Source: an uncultured SAR116 cluster alpha proteobacterium
GTDB taxonomy: Bacteria > Pseudomonadota > Alphaproteobacteria > Puniceispirillales > GCA-002684695
Length of the DNA stretch: 38,451 nucleotides
Direction: 5' to 3'
Assembly (NCBI GenBank): GCA_902612965.1
Contig: CACMFN010000015.1
Span: forward strand, 1-38,451
The stretch's first letter is position 1. Each line of letters starts with the position of its first letter. This document shows positions 34,922 through 38,451 of this stretch, piece by piece. The position numbers and the translations under genes are program-made. The notes below the pieces were generated by a model. The model was given only the letters and a program-made list of their open reading frames with translations. It searched no databases and was not told the DNA's origin.

Positions 34922-37474
34922 ATGTCAGACGATAATATAACCGAAAATCACGAAACAATAGCAATAGCTGATGAGCTTAAAAAATCTTATTTAGATTACG
35001 CTATGAGTGTAATTGTAAGTCGAGCTTTGCCTGATGTCAGAGACGGCCTCAAACCTGTTCATCGCAGAATATTATACGCTATGATAAAAGGGGGATACGA
35101 CTGGTCAAAGCCATATAAAAAGTCAGCAAGAATTGTTGGTGATGTAATGGGTAAATATCATCCTCATGGTGATGCAGCTATTTATGAGTCAATGGTCAGA
35201 TTAGCACAAGATTTCTCAATGAGAGTGCCATTGATAGATGGACAAGGCAATTTTGGATCGATTGACGGCGATCCTGCAGCGGCAATGAGGTATACAGAGG
35301 CTAGATTAGATAAAGTTTCTGAATTTTTATTGAGAGATATCGACTTTGAAACTGTTGATTATGCCCCAAATTATGATGAAAGCCAACTAGAGCCACAGGT
35401 GTTGCCTGCTGAGTATCCTAACTTATTAGTAAATGGAGCTGGTGGCATAGCTGTTGGAATGGCAACAAACATTCCACCGCATAATCCAGCTGAGGTTATT
35501 GACGCGTGTATTTCATATGTAGATAATCCTGAAATTAGTATTGAAGATTTAATGAAAATTCTGCCTGGTCCAGATTTTCCCACTGGAGCTTTGATAATGG
35601 GCCAAGCTGGCATTCGGTCTGCTTATGAAACTGGCAAAGGCAGCATTGTAATGAGGTCAAAAGCTGAAATAATAGAAAATAATAATAGGTCTCAGATAAT
35701 TATTTCAGAAATTCCTTATCAAGTAAATAAATCACAGTTATTGGAGAGAGTTGGAGAATTAGTTAGAGAAAAAACAATTGAAGGTATTCAAGATTTACGA
35801 GATGAATCTGATAGAGATGGTCTAAGAATAGTAGTTGAAATAAAACGTGATAGTGATCCTAATGTGATATTAAACCAACTCTTTAGGCATACCCGATTTC
35901 AAACAGCATTTTCTGTAAATCTTCTTGCATTAAATGCAGGAAAGCCAGAGCAGATGGGGCTCAAAGAAGTTCTTTCTGCTTTTGTAGCGTTTAGAGAAGA
36001 GGTTATATATAAAAGAACACGGTTTCACTTAAATAAAGCTAGAGAGAGAGCACACATACTTGCAGGGCTCATGGTAGCATTAACAAGTATTGATGAAGTT
36101 ATATCATTAATTCGTTCATCCCCAGATGCAGATACAGCTAAAAAATCTCTTACATCCAAGGCATGGCCAGTATTAGGTATAGAAGAGTTTATTAAAATTA
36201 TTGATGATCCTCAACATAATGTTAAAGATGGCAAGTATCATTTATCTGAGGAACAAGCTAAAGCAATTTTAGAACTTAGACTCCAAAGATTAACAGGTAT
36301 GGAAAGGGACAAACTTGTTCAAGAAACTCAAGAACTTGCTGTTAAAATTACGGAATATTTAGAAATACTTTCTTCAAAAGAAGTTCTCGTGAAATTATTA
36401 AAGTCTGAGCTGATTGCCACAAAAGAAAAATTAGACGGCAAAAGAAGAACTGAAATAAGTGATCATGCCATTGATGCAGATGATGAAGATCTGATTCAGC
36501 AGGAGGATATGGTTGTTACAGTTAGTCACAAAGGTTACATTAAAAGAGTTCCTCTAGACTCATACAGAGCTCAAAGAAGGGGTGGCAAAGGTAAAGCTGG
36601 AATGAAAACTAGAGACGAGGACTTTGTAACTCGGCTTTTTATTGCTAATACCCATACACCTATTCTTTTCTTTACATCATCAGGAATTGTTCACCAATTA
36701 AAATGTTATAAATTACCTGAAACATCACCCACATCAATGGGTAAAGCTATGATAAATTTATTGCCCATATCAAATGAAGAAAATATTCAGACTATTATGC
36801 CAATGCCCAATGAAACTGAGAAATGGGATAGTCTCTCTGTTGTTTTTGCTACATCATCAGGAAGTATAAGAAGAAATAGACTGTCAGATTTTACAAACAT
36901 AAGGGCAAATGGCAAAATTGCAATGAAACTAGGAGCTTCCGATAGATTAATTGGCGTTGTTCCGTGTACTGATGATAGTGATATAATTCTAGCTACTAAT
37001 AGAGGGAAGGCGATAAGGTTTGCCACTAAAGACCTTAGAGTCTTCACTAGCAGGGATTCAATGGGTGTTCGGGGTATAAAATTAAAAGAAGGTGATTATG
37101 TCGTAAGTTTATCTGTTTTAACAAATGATGAAAGAGAGTTTATATTAGCAGTTACTGAAAATGGTTTTGGTAAACGCTCTAAATCGTCAGAGTACAGAAA
37201 AACTGGAAGAGGTGGTCAAGGTATTGCAAATATTGAAATTTCAAAAAAGAACGGTAATGTTGTTGCATCATTCCCTGTTTTAGAGGGTGAACAACTTATG
37301 TTAGCCACAGATCAGGGTAAAATCATAAGGATTTCAGTTGATGGAGGAGAAGGGAATACAATACGTGTTGCTGGAAGAAAAACTCAAGGCGTAAATCTTT
37401 TTACTCTAAGTGAAGGTGAAAAAGTAGTTTCCGTTGATCGTGTTAAGGAAGAAGAGGATGAGGAGGAAGATTAA
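34922..37474 (+). CDS. gyrA: DNA gyrase subunit A
   Basis: The 850-aa type II topoisomerase subunit, with GyrB, introduces negative supercoils. I chose the ATG at 34922; a TTG three codons earlier is possible. The catalytic Tyr124 lies in [11 protein letters not shown]. The quinolone-resistance-determining segment reads [10 protein letters not shown], so Ala85 and Glu89 replace E. coli Ser83 and Asp87. The GyrA box QRRGGKG is present, which separates it from ParC. The C-terminal beta-pinwheel blades follow (for example [14 protein letters not shown]), with an acidic tail EEEDEEED. coaD follows 30 bases later. Confidence 0.97.
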   Translation: MSDDNITENHETIAIADELKKSYLDYAMSVIVSRALPDVRDGLKPVHRRILYAMIKGGYDWSKPYKKSARIVGDVMGKYHPHGDAAIYESMVRLAQDFSMRVPLIDGQGNFGSIDGDPAAAMRYTEARLDKVSEFLLRDIDFETVDYAPNYDESQLEPQVLPAEYPNLLVNGAGGIAVGMATNIPPHNPAEVIDACISYVDNPEISIEDLMKILPGPDFPTGALIMGQAGIRSAYETGKGSIVMRSKAEIIENNNRSQIIISEIPYQVNKSQLLERVGELVREKTIEGIQDLRDESDRDGLRIVVEIKRDSDPNVILNQLFRHTRFQTAFSVNLLALNAGKPEQMGLKEVLSAFVAFREEVIYKRTRFHLNKARERAHILAGLMVALTSIDEVISLIRSSPDADTAKKSLTSKAWPVLGIEEFIKIIDDPQHNVKDGKYHLSEEQAKAILELRLQRLTGMERDKLVQETQELAVKITEYLEILSSKEVLVKLLKSELIATKEKLDGKRRTEISDHAIDADDEDLIQQEDMVVTVSHKGYIKRVPLDSYRAQRRGGKGKAGMKTRDEDFVTRLFIANTHTPILFFTSSGIVHQLKCYKLPETSPTSMGKAMINLLPISNEENIQTIMPMPNETEKWDSLSVVFATSSGSIRRNRLSDFTNIRANGKIAMKLGASDRLIGVVPCTDDSDIILATNRGKAIRFATKDLRVFTSRDSMGVRGIKLKEGDYVVSLSVLTNDEREFILAVTENGFGKRSKSSEYRKTGRGGQGIANIEISKKNGNVVASFPVLEGEQLMLATDQGKIIRISVDGGEGNTIRVAGRKTQGVNLFTLSEGEKVVSVDRVKEEEDEEED

Positions 37475-37504
37475 GTCCTATCAAAAGACTTATATACGAA
37501 AACT

Positions 37505-37996
37505 ATGACAGTAAAAATTGCAGTATATCCAGGAACTTTTGATCCATTTACTTTTGGTCATCTTGATGTTGTAAAAAGATCTTCCAAGCTTTTTGACAAA
37601 ATTATTGTTTCTGTAGCTGAGAATAATAATAAAAGTGCTCTTTTTAATTTGGATGAAAGGATTAAGATTATATCAGACGTGATTTTAAATGAAAAAAACC
37701 TAGATAAAATCGAAATAAGAGGATTTAAAGGTTTACTAGTTGATCATGTGATTGACGTAGGAGCTGTAGCTGTCCTAAGAGGGTTAAGAGCGCTTTCTGA
37801 TTTTGAATATGAGTTTCAAATGGCAGGTATCAACACGCGTTTATCAAGTGATTTTGAGACAATTTTTTTAATGGCGTCAGAAAATCAACAATTTGTTGCT
37901 TCAAGGTTTGTTAAGGAGATCCATTCTTTAGGAGGTGACGTATCATCTTTTGTTCCAAAAATTGTAATGGATCATTTAGAAAGTAAAAAAAAATAA
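37505..37996 (+). CDS. coaD: Phosphopantetheine adenylyltransferase
   Basis: The 163-aa enzyme makes dephospho-CoA from 4'-phosphopantetheine and ATP. The nucleotidyltransferase motif YPGTFDPFTFGHLDVVKRS (T16-x-x-H19) opens it. GLLVDHVIDVGAVAVLRGLRALSDFEYEFQMA carries the pantetheine-site residues, and ASRFVKEIHSLGGDVSSFVP forms the second ATP contact. The gyrA-coaD order is common in alphaproteobacteria. Confidence 0.97.
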   Translation: MTVKIAVYPGTFDPFTFGHLDVVKRSSKLFDKIIVSVAENNNKSALFNLDERIKIISDVILNEKNLDKIEIRGFKGLLVDHVIDVGAVAVLRGLRALSDFEYEFQMAGINTRLSSDFETIFLMASENQQFVASRFVKEIHSLGGDVSSFVPKIVMDHLESKKK

Positions 37997-38061
37997 AAAA
38001 TATTTATTAAATTTATTACTTGATTCATTTTAAATCATTTATTAATTTTCGTTTATGGTAT

Positions 38062-38137
38062 GGGCCGTTAGCTCAGTTGGTAGAGCAAGTGACTTTTAAT
38101 CACTGGGTCGCAGGTTCGAATCCTGCACGGCTCACCA
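38062..38137 (+). tRNA. tRNA-Lys(TTT)
   Basis: The 76-base cloverleaf has acceptor GGGCCGT with ACGGCTC, D-arm GCTCAGTTGGTAGAGC, anticodon arm GTGACTTTTAATCAC giving TTT, T-arm GCAGGTTCGAATCCTGC and encoded CCA. tRNA-Lys(UUU) is one of the substrates expected for the MnmH encoded at 2994. Confidence 0.98.
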
Positions 38138-38180
38138 TTAACTTTCCCTTATAAATCAAAGGCATAAAGGAAAAATGAAG

Positions 38181-38211
38181 AGAGGTTACATTTTATGTAA
38201 ACCTCTTTTTT
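38181..38211 (+). terminator. Rho-independent terminator after tRNA-Lys
   Basis: AGAGGTTACAT (38181-38191) pairs with ATGTAAACCTCT (38195-38206) through 11 pairs, leaving one bulged A and a TTT loop. It is followed by a run of T to 38211. It should end the tRNA-Lys transcript. Confidence 0.85.
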
Positions 38212-38216
38212 GTTTC

Positions 38217-38260
38217 GGGGAAACACAGGGGAAACATTTTCTTAAAATATTCCTTCCCCT
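38217..38260 (+). repeat. Tandem GGGGAAACA repeat with downstream complement
   Basis: GGGGAAACA occurs at 38217-38225 and 38228-38236, an 11-base period. TTCCCCT at 38254-38260 can pair with the second copy (AGGGGAA, 38227-38233) and mostly with the first. The block starts 80 bases past the 3' end of tRNA-Lys, much like the GGGTAGAC repeats that start about 65 bases past tRNA-Asn. It may be an old recombinase site, but no integrase is nearby. Confidence 0.55.
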
Positions 38261-38325
38261 ATAGGTTAGAATATTGGAATATTATTTAAATTAACAAAAT
38301 CAATAACTTCTTACTAAAATAGAGC

Positions 38326-38351
38326 TAAACATTTTCGCTACATGCCGTTCA
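38326..38351 (+). promoter_or_regulatory. Possible flagellar sigma-28 type promoter
   Basis: TAAA (38326-38329) is followed after 14 bases by GCCGTTCA (38344-38351). The enterobacterial FliA consensus is TAAA, 15 bases, GCCGATAA. The match is close but one base short, and many alphaproteobacteria lack FliA. A start site near 38359 would place the structured leader exactly at the mRNA 5' end. I saw no sigma-54 site (TGGCAC, 5 bases, TTGC). Confidence 0.4.
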
Positions 38352-38358
38352 TTTATTT

Positions 38359-38424
38359 GTACGGAGGTGGTCAGCGAAAACCCTCTCCGCATTAAGTTTT
38401 ACTGACCTAAGACGGAGATATAAA
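38359..38424 (+). promoter_or_regulatory. Structured 5' leader of flagellin mRNA, possible translational switch
   Basis: This short leader is markedly more G+C-rich than its surroundings. CGGAGG-TGG (38362-38370) can pair with CC-TCTCCG (38381-38389; one G-U, one mismatch). The same TCTCCG (38384-38389) is a perfect complement of CGGAGA (38413-38418), which contains the flagellin ribosome binding site. GGTCAG (38369-38374) is a perfect complement of CTGACC (38402-38407). These pairings compete or cross, so a hairpin, a pseudoknot or a sequestered ribosome site are all possible. Flagellin leaders are known control points in alphaproteobacteria (for example FlbT in Caulobacter). Confidence 0.5.
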
Positions 38425-38451
38425 ATGACTTCAGTCAATACTAATATTGCG
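38425..38451 (+). CDS. Flagellin, N-terminal fragment (cut by window end)
   Basis: The nine visible codons read MTSVNTNIA, the typical opening of alphaproteobacterial flagellins (M-T-S-I-N-T-N pattern), which forms the D0 domain for filament polymerisation. A good ribosome binding site (CGGAG) ends seven bases before the ATG. A possible flagellar promoter and a structured leader precede it. The fragment is short, but the motif and context agree. Confidence 0.8.

Noticed and set aside
34922-37474. ParC instead of GyrA
   Set aside because: The intact QRRGGKG GyrA box and the length support GyrA.

Overview
The window is strongly AT-rich, densely packed chromosomal DNA from a bacterium that I place in the Alphaproteobacteria. 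The evidence is gene content and order: tolC, a PopZ/DUF2497-type gene, valS; argS, SPOR, scpA, scpB, tatABC, serS, surE, pcm, M23; yajC, secD, secF, Mth938. Many genes overlap as ATGA or TAATG and most gaps are very short, as in streamlined (for example marine) lineages. I cannot name the genus. The last 27 bases are the start of a flagellin gene, so the organism is probably motile.

Layout. (1) Positions 1-2886 hold an accessory island at the 3' end of tRNA-Asn. It carries a tyrosine recombinase, two small membrane proteins and a SHOCT-tailed protein. It is bounded by an 89-bp inverted (not direct) repeat that contains the tRNA 3' end and the upstream region of the integrase. (2) Positions 2994-6366 hold a selenium operon (a selD fusion plus mnmH) and tRNA-Cys. 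(3) Positions 6367-7897 are a loosely packed accessory stretch: an orphan small gene, a decayed tRNA-Cys copy, a VOC-family gene, a likely unannotated small RNA with its own promoter and terminator, and a 66-aa orphan. (4) Positions 7898-13407 run yidD, PCMT-like, tolC, popZ-like, valS. (5) xth and erpA lie on the minus strand; a long plus-strand run then goes from dgt to an NlpD-like lipoprotein (14592-25811). It covers dGTP hydrolysis, tRNA charging, chromosome condensation (ScpAB), twin-arginine export (TatABC) and protein repair. (6) A DUF815 ATPase lies on the minus strand; yajC-secD-secF-Mth938 follow on the plus strand. (7) trmFO and uvrA are on the minus strand, divergent from ssb, gyrA and coaD. 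(8) tRNA-Lys, a terminator, tandem GGGGAAACA repeats and a structured leader precede the flagellin start.

Most of the window is housekeeping. The least explained parts are the inverted repeats around the integrase island, the small-RNA locus at 7459-7572, the tRNA-Cys relic with its enclosed orphan gene, and the flagellin leader. In that leader one segment can pair either with an upstream arm or with the ribosome binding site. All calls come from reading the sequence; no database search or folding program was run.
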